A DNA stretch of 64,000 nucleotides from Selaginella moellendorffii (GCF_000143415.4 NW_003314275.1:1912697-1976696), one strand, 5' to 3'. Shown: positions 1 through 11,749, numbered from the stretch's first letter. The notes: a model not told the origin generated them from the sequence alone. A program made the numbers and translations.

Positions 1-1180
1 TGGGAAAGATGTTCCCAAAAGAAAGCAACTTTGGCCTAGAGTTGGGTGCAAACACTATGGTGCAATGCTAATGGATAATTGGCATAAGAGACAACCATAT
101 TAGTCTTGGCAAAAAGACCTAGACACAAGTAAGAAGTGTCATAAAGGTAGGCTCGTGGAGCCGATGGTATGGAGACATCGAATGTGCCAAGGCGTGCTGC
201 CTTGAGGTCAAGTTGGCGGGTTTATGAGAACCCCGTCCAAAGGAATCCTAACGGAAATGGGAATAGCATAGCCTATGCTGGAAGGCATGCGGTTAAAGTG
301 TGGTGACCCAGATAATGATTGAGGTGTGGAAGCACCAGCAATGAGTTGTAGGACTTGACAATTATGAAGCAACTAAGCAAAAGGTGCAAAATAATTCGTT
401 AAACTGGTAGAAGGCAACTACCTAAGACTTCTTATTGGGATAAAGAAGTTAGATATACCTTTATGAGGGATAAATTGCTTATGTTGCAATGTAGTAAATC
501 AATGTCGAAAAGGGAATGTTCGTTATCAGAGAGGCCATCATTGGGACACCCAGACACTCTAGAACACCAAAAGGTGTTGTTTGGTGTCGTGAGGGCAATG
601 GACAATGCCCAAGGGACAAAGTCCCTAGAGAATGATGGATAAGAGGTGCTATCCAAATGTCCAAGGTTGTGGAGACGAGAGAAGTCCGTCTACCCGAATT
701 GAACAAAGCCAAAAGGGGATTTTGGCAAGGCTAGGGATAGGCATATAAAGGCCCATAAGTAGCAACGGTAATCCTAGGGTATGGGATTACAAGGTGGGCA
801 CACCCGGATTGAGAAACCACTCCTAGGTTGTCAGGTAGGTTCATCCCTATGAATACTTGCCAAGGCATGGTAGAAAGTGCAAAGCTATCTTCCTAGTCTG
901 GAGGAGAATAATTGAAGGAAATGAATGAGGCTAAAAAGGCAAGTAGTAAAGAGATAGAACCGAACCATGGGAATTGACAGGCATGACCAAGGGTGGTTAT
1001 GCAAGTTGGGAGTGGAGAATCAAATGGGTGCTCAAGCATGTTGTTAGTAACAATTGGGATGCCATAGAGAGTCTAGAACATGGGATTGTCCATGTTAGAC
1101 TATATGGCAATTGGAAAGCTTGTGAAAGGAGAGACCTTAGCAAGCTAAGGAACAGAGTTCCTTGAACATTCCTCCTAGAT
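1..1180 (+). mobile_element. Internal non-coding region of LTR element E1, left part
   Basis: No convincing coding frame. It matches the start of E3 internal sequence (about 22540-23290) in the same orientation and the E2 leader (18843-20183) in reverse complement, so it is the 5' internal part of a non-autonomous LTR retrotransposon. Its 5' LTR would lie left of the window. The element resumes at 14730 after the DNA transposon and ends in the 3' LTR at 16730-18842. Short ORFs here have no recognisable domains and are not conserved between the copies. Confidence 0.7.
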
Positions 1181-1202
1181 GCTCTATTTCGTTAAAGTGG
1201 GA
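1181..1202 (+). repeat. Left terminal inverted repeat, copy A
   Basis: 22 bp beginning GCTCTATTTCG. It is the exact reverse complement of 14708-14729 and identical to both ends of copy B. Confidence 0.9.
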
Positions 1203-1838
1203 TTTATTCAGTAAAATGGGACTAGGTACAAATTTTCAAGTATTTGAAAATGACGTGAAATTATATGTTTTTTGTCCAGGGGCTAGACATATCTGGGGCA
1301 TGGTGACTAGCACGGTGACTTTGTGTCCAGATTGAGTCCATCTGGTTGTATAATAAATCTCATTGTCAAGGTGAATAAGCCGAATCTGAAGCTAAAGAAG
1401 AGCGATGGCATGCGCGCACACACTATTTGTTTGTTCATTGAGCGTGTGGTGAGCTTTCCAAGATGAACGTCATTCCTATTAGCCAGACATATAACTTAAT
1501 GGTAAGAACATTTAGATATTATTCAATGTTATCTTTTTCTAACGAATCTAATTGTGAAGGTGTAGCAAGAGGCATTGCTAGTCTGGAGAAGTCATTTAAC
1601 TCATTTGACCCTTAGTGTATTTTCATGAAACTAAATAACATTCATATTATTAAGGAATTTCTCTAGTACCTTTTTTTTACGACATAGAGGCTTGCATTTC
1701 TTTCAAAGGTGATTTAGTAAAAGGCCTGAGGGCACATGCCATTCTATTTCTCAGACCGGTATTAAGATATACTAGTGCAAAGGGAAAAAGGTATTTGGTG
1801 ATCAAGTAAATGGCATGAGGGCACACGCCATTATAAGC

Positions 1839-2096
1839 CTAAGCGCTAGTGGACACCTCCTTTTTGGTACTCTCAGCAGTACTATCATCCTTCTCCGGGT
1901 CAGTTGTTTTGCTTTGGATTGTTGTCTTTGACGTTACTGGGGCGTTCTCGATAGTTGTTAATGTTGCCGTTTGTTCAGAAAAATGATCACCTGGAGTATA
2001 GTACGGGGAGTTTGGAAGACTTATATATTCTACATCTTCACCTATCTCCTTCTCCGTCTCCTTTTCTGCCTCACTTACAGATTTTGTGCTTGCCAT
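1839..2096 (-). CDS. Small acidic Ser/Thr-rich protein of the transposon (85 aa)
   Basis: No known family recognised. The chosen start gives a product beginning MASTKSVSEAEKETEKEIGE. It is rich in Glu, Ser and Thr, with no hydrophobic segment. The frame stays open upstream to 2198, but the upstream residues look like untranslated or intronic sequence, and a TTTTAG acceptor-like site lies just before the chosen Met. The counterpart in copy B (47391-47648) has the same length and differs by only a few residues, so the frame has survived while the two large genes gained stops. It could be a complete small protein or the terminal exon of a longer gene. A copy of the transposon palindrome starts six bases after the stop codon. 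Confidence 0.45.
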   Translation of the reverse strand: MASTKSVSEAEKETEKEIGEDVEYISLPNSPYYTPGDHFSEQTATLTTIENAPVTSKTTIQSKTTDPEKDDSTAESTKKEVSTSA

Positions 2097-2736
2097 GAGA
2101 ACGCTCTTCACCCTAAAATATGGAGTTCGTTGTGTTATAAAAGGAAACCAACACACACACTGCAAGGGAATGATGGTACATAAAGCACGTAAGCCCACAA
2201 TATGGGTTTATGTGCCATTAATATGGGCCACACGCCATATTATTAGATTTATGCACGTGTGATTGGTAAATGCATATGTCACATCATCTTTGTTTTACCT
2301 CACATACTATATCAGGCCCAATGAACTATATCACATGTGCGCACATGCTATATATATGGAGAAGTATTATGCAAGGATAGAAAAATTCAATGCATGATTG
2401 TGGAGAGCAATGGCATGAAGCCACATGCTAAATAACATTTTAGAGAAAGAATTAAAATAAAAACATGCAAACAATACTGAGTGGACCAAGACTTAGAAGT
2501 GCACAATTGAATGAGGTATTTCTAATAAATATCTCACTCACCTCATATAAAAATGGCTACCACTCTCAAATGGCGTATCGCCTCATGCCATCACCTCGCA
2601 ATTTGTTATAACAATCCGATGAATTCATATTTGGCTTGTTCACCTTAAACTTTAAGTAAGATTTGCTAGAACAACTAAGAATTTATACTTGTTATTTGTA
2701 TCATCTCACCTAGGAATGGCGTAAGGCCACATGCCA

Positions 2737-5700
2737 TCACGCCTCCTCTGATTCAGATTCGGATTGTTCACCTTGAAATAAAATACATTAGAAACTTAGT
2801 AAAGGAATATTAATGAATCTCACCTTGAACCCGGGTTATGAATGCTCTTGCTGCATCTCTTGCATGGTCTGGCAAGGTGATGGTGGCACTCTGCTTCCGC
2901 ATCCAACCATGCACAACATTATCCACCGATATGCTCATGTTGGGATCCCTTGGATTCAGCACCCATCTCTTTTCTAGGCAATCCTTCGTATATCCGGAAC
3001 TTGGCTTGAACCACTCCACAGTTACATTGAAGGAGTTAGTTTCCGCATCCTCCTCTGCATCAGTGATGCAGCGCCCCACCCATATCATTTGTTTTTTATT
3101 ACTGGGTCTGACAAGCACGACCATTCCTTTGCAGACCTGTACTGGATTGAATGCTGAATCCGGCTTCTTGTTCCTCGGCCCACAATAGTGATCCTCAACA
3201 TCGTTATCTGTCACTGCATTTCCAGAGGACATTGTTCCGCTACTATCTGGTGCTCTGGGTTCTGGCCAAAAGGACTCTTCCAATTCTTCATATATAACCG
3301 GCCCATTTTGGATAGCAGATATAATCTTCTCCCAGTATTCGAGCAAAGGCTTGCACCTCTGAAAATAGGATTCTCCACCAAACACCAACCCCCTCTTCCA
3401 GAAGGCAATATGCTATCTAATCCCGGCCACTATACTTTCCTGGTCTTTGAGTCCATCTGGGTGCATCGGCCGTGGGGAACCCTGAGGAATCATAGGTTCC
3501 CCAGTTATGGGATCTCTCTTGAAGAGTTCAATGCCGTCCACTGGCAGCCACACTGTGTCCCATTCTCTCATCTTGTACCTCATCACTGGAGCACCGTCAC
3601 ACATGCTGAAATGAAACTGAAGAGGCTTGGAGTGGCCAATCAGCGTTTCGGATCCGTCCCTGATGTAGCCTCTTACAAACCCCTTAAAGTCTGGAACCTC
3701 TGTCAGAAGTGCAACTTCAACAGTGCCTTTGATGCAATTTTGGAATTCATCGTAGAGTTGTGGGAGGGTGAGGACATTGGATCGCCGGAGGGACTCTGCC
3801 AGGTGACTGAACATGGCATCGACGTCTTCATGAGTGTGCCCAACCATGAGAAAGCCAAGTGTAACCGTTTCAAATATGCCTTTGGCAACAAGCATCGCCA
3901 AGTACGCGAAGACGTACATGTTTTTGTTCTCACTGCCAGCATTGTCTGTTTGGAGCAGAAGATGGGGTGGAAGGCCACATCGGCCGCAAGAACTTCCTTG
4001 AGATTCTGCTTCGTTTGGATGAGGCTGTGCATTCACCGGGCGACCAGCCTCGTCGGAATGGCATGAGGCCTCACGTGATAACCCTACAATCTGACGGCCA
4101 ACATATTCACTGGGATGGCATGGGGCCCCACGCGATACTACAAGCCTTTGCTCCTCCTCCAGCTGAACCCTGTATGGGGTTCGATCGACAAGGGCCTTAT
4201 GCAAGGGTTGGCCGTTCATCTCAGTCTGCGCACTTTGCAGAGACCTTAAGTGTTTTGCTAGGGACGCAATCATCATGTTTGCACCCCCGCCACCCCATAG
4301 AGGTACAAAGAAGTTCCCATAGTTCTGGGCACCATGCCCATGAGCGATTATGCCAAACAGAGACACAGGCAGCTGCATGGATGAAGAGATTGCCTTGGGG
4401 GCAGGATTGAGTCGAGGTAAGCACGTCTTTTTTTGGTCCATTTTGTCGTGGATGATGCAGAGGTAAGAGTCAGGTCTCTCCATGGAGAGAATCCTGTTAT
4501 GATAATATGCAGTCCTGCAGCTTCTCTGCTCAATGTTGTGGTCGAGCCGCCTTCTAACCAACGTCTCTCGCTCTTGAGCGATGCAAGAATTCTTCGACAA
4601 AGCCATTTTGATAGCAGTGCACTCGTCACACTTTGAAAAGCTGGAGTACTTTCCTATACTCACATCCCTGAACCTGTTGCTCCACAATCTACTAAATCTA
4701 GATTGGCTCAGCTTCCTGTAGCCATTACTCTGGAGTTCCCGATTCACATCTTCCAATATGGCCCCCTTGGTATATATGGAAGGGAGAACTCGTTGGGTGT
4801 CTCGTGTTCCATCTTCCAAGAGGCGGGTTTTATGTGGTTGCTGCTCGCTACATGTCTCGATAAACCTCTTGAAGATTGCCTCTCCATATACAACATGACC
4901 CTTGGTTTTGTGCGTACCGTCGTTCCCATGGACTGCCTGTTGAACCCTTTGTTCCTCGAACTCAGTTTTGATTCTATAGAATGTGGTTCGAGGGACTCCA
5001 TAAATGATTCTCCATGCCTTCATGCAGACCAAACCCCTCTGGAAGACCATGCCCCCCACCTGATGTTCTGAAGCATCAACAGATGACCGTAATGCCTCAT
5101 ACACAAAATTGCGAGCTGCCTTCCAGGGCAATGTCTTGTATCTTGCTCTCTCCTCTTCAATAGCATCGCAATCAGTATGTTGACAGCACCTCCTCTTGCA
5201 ACAAGCAACTGTCGAGACCATTCGAGCCTCCATCGCAATTTTCTGCCTTTTCGGTTCGTTGCTCAGATCCCTTTGGCTGCGCTTTAGGAAGGTGTACTTT
5301 CTTTTCCCATGAAGAGATGTTCTGTCATCAGTTGTAGTGGTGTTTGATTGTGAATCCTTCACATTCTCAAACACTAAGTGCCTCAATTTCCACCGCACAA
5401 TGCTTCCAATAGTCAGACTGTTTTCTTCTGTGTCAACAACCTCTAAAATCGCAACTCCAATATCATCCCAGCCCAATTCTTGATTAGCAACCGCATCTCT
5501 TGGATCGACAACTGTGGCTAAGCCCTTAGCTACCACCTCCCCCTCGGGGTTGTTTAGAAACACCTTCGCCTGAATCCATGTAGCACGGTTTTTAAGATCC
5601 ACGGAGGGAACATGCGTCGCACTTGCGCTGTCCCCAACATTTGCTTTCTTCTGAAGATTTTTCAAGGCAACAACAACATTTACCCCGACGACCATCTCTC

Positions 5701-5878
5701 CTCGTTCAATAGCGACCACATTCCCATCGAAGACAGTCTCTACTGATACAACAGCATTGCCTTCCCCAAGCCTTTGATAGTGTATAACAAAGTTCCGATC
5801 CATAGACACAAGGGTCCCTTTTGCAACTCTCTTCCCACCATTCAAAATGTAAACCTTTTCCCCAACCCTGAAGGCCAT
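2737..5878 (-). pseudogene. Transposase-like gene of the DNA transposon, copy A (one nonsense mutation)
   Basis: Reading starts at 5878 (MAFRVGEKVYILNGGKR) and runs 821 codons to a TAG at 3413-3415, where copy B has CAG. The same frame then continues to a putative 52-nt intron (2772-2823) and a short acidic last exon ending at the TGA at 2737-2739. The N-terminus has two modules of the type V-x-x-G-E/x-V-V-A-x-G, reminiscent of N-terminal modules of plant transposase-like proteins. A basic patch near residues 190-215 and a Cys/His cluster near 225 follow. Around residue 645 is TDNAGSENKN and around 680 GHTHEDVDAMFS, an acidic/His pattern known from plant and algal proteins of the DUF7869 type as I recall them. 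This probably is an RNase-H-like nuclease core, by inference. The C-terminal 190 residues may be a reader-like beta domain. It is divergently oriented to the second gene. Confidence 0.65.
2772..2823 (-). other. Putative 52-nt intron in the transposase-like gene
   Basis: On the minus strand it begins GTGAGATTC, has a pyrimidine/T-rich end and finishes TTTCAAG. Removing it joins the Arg-Val-Gln-Gly end of the main exon to a short Glu/Ser-rich tail ending at TGA 2737-2739. The same intron with the same length is at 46664-46715 in copy B. Confidence 0.5.
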
Positions 5879-6018
5879 TCTGAAAGTGCAGAAAAGAAGT
5901 TAAGACCATACAAAAAATGATTGGAGAATGGCCTAAATCATAACATACCAAACAACCTCAATAGCATGAGGCCACATGCCATTATTCAAACATGCTATTG
6001 ACACCTACGTGAAATTTC

Positions 6019-6070
6019 GCATTCACAAAATTGGCATGAGGCCTCATGCCATCTTGATATACACACAGCT
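6019..6070. repeat. 52-bp palindrome-bearing segment present in copy A only
   Basis: Alignment to copy B near 43480 shows the flanks joined directly there. In copy A this 52-bp segment, with a full palindrome at its centre, lies between two GCA triplets. It could be a gain in A, or a loss in B by recombination between the GCA repeats. Confidence 0.6.
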
Positions 6071-6244
6071 GCAGGCAAGTAAAAACATACATGACAATAC
6101 GCTAGCCATGAAATTGCAAGGGCCCAAGATGGCATGTGGCCTCATGCCATTTCTAAATGTGGTCCTAAGCCATTCCATGGTGAACATACCAGGAAGCACA
6201 AGTGCCGAATATCAAGAGGAAGCGGTAGCCACACCAAAGACAGT

Positions 6245-6385
6245 GCCGCTTGCAACACCGCAACTACTCGTAGCGCCGCTCGCAACACCGCAACTGCTCG
6301 TAGCGCCGCTCGCACAAACTGCCACTCGCATAAACTGCCGCTCGCAATGGCGCTCGCAATGCCGCAACCGCTCGTAGACGCATAA
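6245..6385. repeat. GC-rich tandem repeat upstream of the transposase-like gene
   Basis: Units such as CGTAGCGCCGCTCGCA recur two to four times with AACACCGCAACT spacers. The equivalent stretch in copy B (about 43200-43320) is shorter, as expected for tandem repeat contraction. Confidence 0.7.
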
Positions 6386-7173
6386 ACCACAGCTCAGAAC
6401 GCCGCTTACACAAGCAGCGCTCACTGCGCTCAGCAGAACCAAGAACACGGCGCACAAAAATGATAGACCTAGGAATGAGTTCGAGAATTCAAAAATAACA
6501 CACGCTTGAACGTCACATCAAATCCTCTGACAAACCAGATCTTATGACTCCTCTGACAAATTTCAAACTGAGTAGCTTCTAGACTTTGCTGTCGGAGGTT
6601 GAACTTTGTCACATCATGTCCTTGCCTCGATCCAGCTGTGCCATGTCAATGATTCGAACTTTGCCATGCCATGTCAGCGATCTGCGCCAAGATTATTCGC
6701 CGTGTAAAGGAATAATTATGCTGTGTGTGTACGTCCATTTATGGCAATATAAGGCCACACGCCATTCAAAAAATAATGCTAGTCGAGCATTTTTTGGTGC
6801 ATTTTTGGGTTTAAAATTGCATGAGCCCACACGCTATAAAGTTTACCTGTATCAAAAATAGAAACAGCTTTATTTACTTGGGAATTTAAGTGGTTGAGGC
6901 ATTTTTAAACTTACAAACACATGCCCTACTTACATTCCTTTGGTTGCTTAAAATTCAAAAATATTATAAACCTTTCTTTTTGCATTTTCAATGTTTTCAT
7001 TTATGGTTTTTGATTTTCGCAGGACCAGCCTAGTAATCTATTTGCATCCTGTCATGTTTATAGCTAGCTTTCGTTTGTCCCCTTCGCTAGCCTGAGATAC
7101 ATCTGCTCAGCATCTGCCTTTTACAGCATTTGCCCAGAAAGGGCATCTTTCTTCACGCAGCATTTGCCACATG

Positions 7174-7198
7174 TTTAGGGTTTAGGGTTTAGGGTTTA
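7174..7198 (+). repeat. Interstitial plant telomere repeat (TTTAGGG x3.5)
   Basis: Three perfect TTTAGGG units plus TTTA, inside the divergent promoter region. Copy B has the exact reverse complement at 42402-42426, so the array belongs to the transposon. Short telomere-type boxes are known promoter elements in plants. Confidence 0.9.
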
Positions 7199-8784
7199 GC
7201 AATTCAGTAGCTTGATAAACATGCAAATACAGAACTTGATGCAAAATCCTTTGATATGTCACAATGCCCCTAGGACCATAAACACATTTCAATAGAGAGG
7301 GTCCTTTCATTTCATAACTCCTTACGTAGATCTTAGTGAAACCAGAGTTAGTGAAGTTAGTTTCTTGTGATCCCGCATCTGATTGTGATGTCCCTTTTCA
7401 GTGTCGATGCAAAGGTCAATGCACACCAAACTGTAAAATCTTGGAGCAAAATAACGGTCGGATTTATGGTAAATGCCCCTGAAACATTGTAAGGCTCGTG
7501 TGGTCTCATGTGGTGTTTGATCGAGATGCTTCTTTGCAGGGTCATCAAGAAAGACATTGTATACCATTCTGTAAAATCTAGTTGCGATCTAACGGTTGGA
7601 TCTCCAGAAAACTCAAAAAAATCTCGCGCGTGTCAGAATATCCTAGGAATATACTCCTATGTGCCCCTGAAAATGGCATGCGGCCCCACGCCATTCAAGA
7701 GATAATGCCAGATGACGCCGAGAATTTTTTGGTGCATTTTTTGGGTTCAAAATTGCATGAGCCCACATGCTATAAAGTTTATCTTTGCCAAATAGAGAAA
7801 AGTTTATCTGTGCCATGTGAGGTAGTTACAGTCCTTTGTGCTCGGCATTTGCCTCTTGCAGCATTTGCACTGAAAGGGAATTTTTCTCCATTCAGCATTT
7901 GGCCCTGAAAATGGCATGCGCCCACACGCCATTCAAGGAATAACGCCACAGGACGCTTGGATTTTTGGGTTTAAAATGTTTAGGGTTTTTTGGGTTTTTT
8001 CAAAATATTTTGGGTCCAACGTTTTTTGGGTTTCTTTGGTTCAAAATTGCATGAGCCCACACGCTATAATATTGATTTGAGAGAAAAATAGAAACAGATA
8101 GAATTTCTTTATTTAGCTGAACATCTGCCATTTTTGGAAATACAAGATGCTTTGGAATATCCAATCATGCATGGTATAAATATAGCGAGGGTATTAAATG
8201 ATATCCCAATCATGATCTTTCTTTTGGATTTCGCGTGCATGCAGTCCGAGGAATGATGACGTTGTGGATTTCTTTTGGATTTTGCGTGCTTGCATGCGCG
8301 GGGCAATCCAGAAATTAATGGTGGCACCCAAGTCCGAGGAATGATGACGTGGCAGGATTACCAACCGTTGTGACATTTCGCGCGTGTGAGGTTAGGTTTT
8401 GCATTTTGCTTCGCGCTCGCATCACACTCGCGCTCACATTGCACTCCCACTCGCGATCACGCTCACATTCGCGCTCATCTACCTTCTCTACAGGTTTCTC
8501 GTGTGCATCGGCGTTCACTCGCACTTGCATCACACTCGCGCTCGCATCGCGCTCGTGTGCATCGGCGTCCACTTCAAGACACACCCAGTTTGTAACTTTG
8601 CCGCCAACTCCGCCGCCCACTCCGCCACCCACACGCAGCCCACTTGGCGTCCCGGGAGATTTCAGCGCCACTCTCCAACTGTTAAGTGGCAGAGTAGCCT
8701 TGCTGCTACGATCCGCTGCACACACAGTGCACATTCGCCAGCGAGTCCGGCCTCGATTGTCACGCCTCCATTCGGCTTCAAATG

Positions 8785-9023
8785 GTAAGTCTTTTAGGCC
8801 AAGTAGAAAATGGCATGAGGCCACATGCCATTCAGTAGCAACATTGGCATGCACCGATTGGGCTTTCGAGTGCAGTCCGGTTACAGATGGCGTGTAGCCT
8901 CACGCCATCTTAGGATGCAGCCTCAAGACATCTGATGCAGTGGTGAATGGCGTGTGGCCTCACGTTATTTCCAGCTGCTAGCTTTTCATCTGTCAGCTCT
9001 AATTGTTGTGCATTTCTGAACAG
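8785..9023 (+). other. Putative intron 1 of the large gene, containing three palindromes
   Basis: It begins GTAAGTCTTTTAGG and ends TTTCTGAACAG. Splicing joins ATG (8782-8784) in frame to GCG AGG AAT. Palindromes lie at 8810, 8886 and 8946. An alternative short intron 8785-8835 would end at the first palindrome (CATTCAG). In copy B the matching interval 40592-40830 is also 239 nt. Confidence 0.45.
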
Positions 9024-10202
9024 GCGAGGAATTGTGTTCTTCTTCCAGCCACTGTCAATGTGGATGCAGAGAAGGGGGAGGAGCTCACCAGTTGGACTTT
9101 CGGGATGGAAGGCGAGGATCTGAGGCTGTACAACACAGATGGTGGGAGAAAAGAATGCATGGGGATCCTCATCCAAGTGACAGACACTCCATGCAGTTCC
9201 ATGCAAGAATATGGACTGGCACTTGTGGTAGAGACAGCGTCCGCCTTCAAGATCCACCTTGCACATCCTAGCGGCTTCCCGGAGGGGGGCAGCGGCTATG
9301 AGGAATTCCTAGAGGGAGCTAGGGAGAGGTTGTCCAGGAGGCCCACAATTTCAAAGACGCTGCGGGTCTATGAAGATCACATGGAATCCACGGACCTCAC
9401 CTACGGCGATGTTCAAAAACTATATTCCAACATTGAGCCGTTGAGAGTGCCTCTAGTTTGCGAAGCGAAGGGGAAGGGGGTCGATCTGGAAACTACCCCG
9501 AAGCAGAAAAGGGTGGTCAAGCTCAAGCCGACGTCTGACTCTCTTGCTCCAAAAAAGAAGCTACTCGGTGATGCCATTGCCTCGGGTTCGAACACTACAC
9601 CCACCAAAAAGAAGAGCCGCAAAGAGCAGAAAGAGTAAGAAGAGGCAGCAAAAATTGTCGCAGATAATAGTACTTGTTACTATTCCAACAAAGTATATAC
9701 AATCAACGTGAGCCGTATCGACATCCAAAGCAAATACAACCACAGGCTAGTATCTGATGAGTGGGTGGAGAAACTGAAGCAGAAGATGCTGGCAAGTCCA
9801 GTAACACCCGACATCGCAGACGTGATCCCCTACTACCGAACAATGAAGGGCGAGACGAGGTTTCCAGACTTGATCAATAGGAAGGTGTTGGACGATCAGA
9901 ACATCCGGTTCTATGCCGTCTCCGGGCAGCATTCTAGCTTAGCGATGCAAGAGATAGTTGTGGATATTATGGTGGGCGAGGAGGTGAAGAAAGTCTTCAA
10001 GACAAGAGTTGTCTACCTAATAAAAGGCAACTCGCCCCTCCGATCTATCATATCCATCTCCCACGCGCAGAATGTCAAGCAAGAAACGTGCTACAAATCG
10101 GGTCTACACGAGACATTGGCACGAACACGGAAGCTCTGGGTTCAACTGAAGAAGCCACAAAAACCAGGACAAGGACGTGCACTAGCAACTAGCGCCTGGC
10201 AG

Positions 10203-10256
10203 GTAAGCCTCGTTGCATGTGGCATAGCATGTGGCCTCACGCCATTTCTATTGCAG
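10203..10256 (+). other. Putative 54-nt intron made largely of a palindrome
   Basis: It begins GTAAGCCTCG and ends TCTATTGCAG. The core is the transposon palindrome (10222-10247). The length is a multiple of three and has no stop, so if unspliced it would add 18 residues. It may therefore be intronic or coding. Confidence 0.5.
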
Positions 10257-11693
10257 GAATTCTCGAGTCTTCTCTCGAAAACACTGGGGGTCAATGACAC
10301 ACTCAGCATCCATAACATTCTACTCGCGACAAAAGTTGTTTTTGACAAATGGGTAAATGTGCTGACGAGGTACCATGACGGGGAGTTGCTAAACTCAATG
10401 GGTGTGGAGGACGGCCGGAAGCCCAATGATTTGAAGCTCAACGCCTTGCGTTTCTCGCGGTCTCTAGACGACGACGACCTTCTGACAGTGGCTAATGCTC
10501 TTCTACGTGGTGAGGTAGTCTTCAACAAGACCAAAATGACTCCCGGCCATATTGTGACATACGAGGACTTGTGCACGACTCTGAGAGCTCGTGCGCTATT
10601 GAAGGATTGGATCTTCGAGCAAGTGGCCGTGGAGAGGGTGAGCATCGACACCACGCAAGAGATGATGGAAGAGCTAGAGTTGTCAAATGAAGACATCGAT
10701 GACTACGTGAAGGGGGCCCCCAAGTTCATCGATCTGCTGCGGGATGCCATGAAAAGTAAAGCTGAGAAGTTGGATCAGTATCCAAATTTCATTAAGAGGG
10801 ATGTCGACCGCCGGCTTCAGAAACAGCTCGACCCCGCAGCAGAGGCCTATCGAGAACCTTACCGGGTATACGTGAATTCGGATGAGGATCAAAGGTGGAG
10901 GAGCATCGTTTCCCGCGGAGATGAGCAGGTCAAGAACATCTTTTGTGTGATGAACTTCACAAACGAGGAGATCACTCATGCAAACGAAGTCAACTCCATC
11001 ATTGACTTAATGGTGGGACTTGCGGAGGTGGAATCTTCAGTCCACTATATGATCTACGACTCCGAATCCTATCACAAGTTCTGGAAGGCCTTGAACGAGG
11101 TGAAGGCTCGGTTGAAAGGCAAGGAGATGCAGGAGATCCATGGGATAATGGCTAAGAAGAAGATACCGACGAATGTCCGCATCTTCACACTCGCCCTTGT
11201 TATTGGTCCTGCAGCAGAGTGGGACTGGAGTGACTTCCCAGCTTTGTTCAACAAGGCCGATCGAATTGATCTGAGGGAGGTCAATTTACCCGTGCCTGAG
11301 GAACTGAAGACGGCTATGGAGCTTTCGAATCCAGAGAAAGCTCCAAGTGTAGCATGGGAAATGCTCAGCTGGGTCTTCAATGCAATAGCACCTGCTTCCG
11401 ACTCCAAGGGCAAATGCGTTGTCGAGTACAACTGCGGCGGACTATTCTTTCGAGCCGCACTACTCAAGGGTGTCCCGTGTGTTGCGGTGACAAACTCCAT
11501 TGAAGAGGTGACTTCAATGAAGCATATAATTACAGTTGCTAAAGAAAAACAGTATCTTCTTTGCGAACCTGGTGAGTACGCACTTTAAGTTTAAATGTTA
11601 TCTCACAAGCTCTGTATGCAGGAGCGTGGCCACCCCCAGATGCTGAAACGGCGTTAACAGCTACTGTTGGGCCGAGCTCACAACCTGCACAAG

Positions 11694-11749
11694 GTAAGGT
11701 CACGTGAGGCCTCACGCCATTTTGATTATAGATCGTTGTGAATATTCAG
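11694..11749 (+). other. Putative 56-nt intron carrying a palindrome
   Basis: GTAAGGTCAC at the donor, a palindrome at 11700-11722, and two in-frame acceptors 18 nt apart: TTATAG at 11731 and ATTCAG at 11749. Either acceptor keeps the reading frame open. Confidence 0.55.

Larger units (their letters stand above)
5879..8781. promoter_or_regulatory. Divergent intergenic region of the DNA transposon
   Basis: This 2.9 kb lies between the start codons of the two divergent genes, so it should hold both promoters. It is a patchwork: GC-rich tandem repeats (6245-6385), a plant telomere-type array (7174-7198), three repeats of a module ending in GCATGAGCCCACACGCTATA (6816, 7752, 8046), and a run of GCGCTCGCATCACACTC-type repeats at 8400-8560 just before the second gene. 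The same region in copy B is rearranged, with a 210-bp block duplicated. No single TATA box stands out. Confidence 0.5.

Noticed and set aside
2810-3388. Separate 192-codon gene next to the transposase-like gene
   Set aside because: It is in the same frame as the 821-codon frame and is separated from it only by a TAG that is CAG in copy B, so it is the C-terminal part of one gene.
4058-4135. Palindromes in the transposase-like exon as further mini-introns
   Set aside because: The frame reads through both palindromes and clear GT-AG borders with branch signals are not evident, so I left them as coding.
7174-7198. Chromosome end
   Set aside because: Only 3.5 repeat units, embedded in a transposon and present in both copies; it is interstitial.
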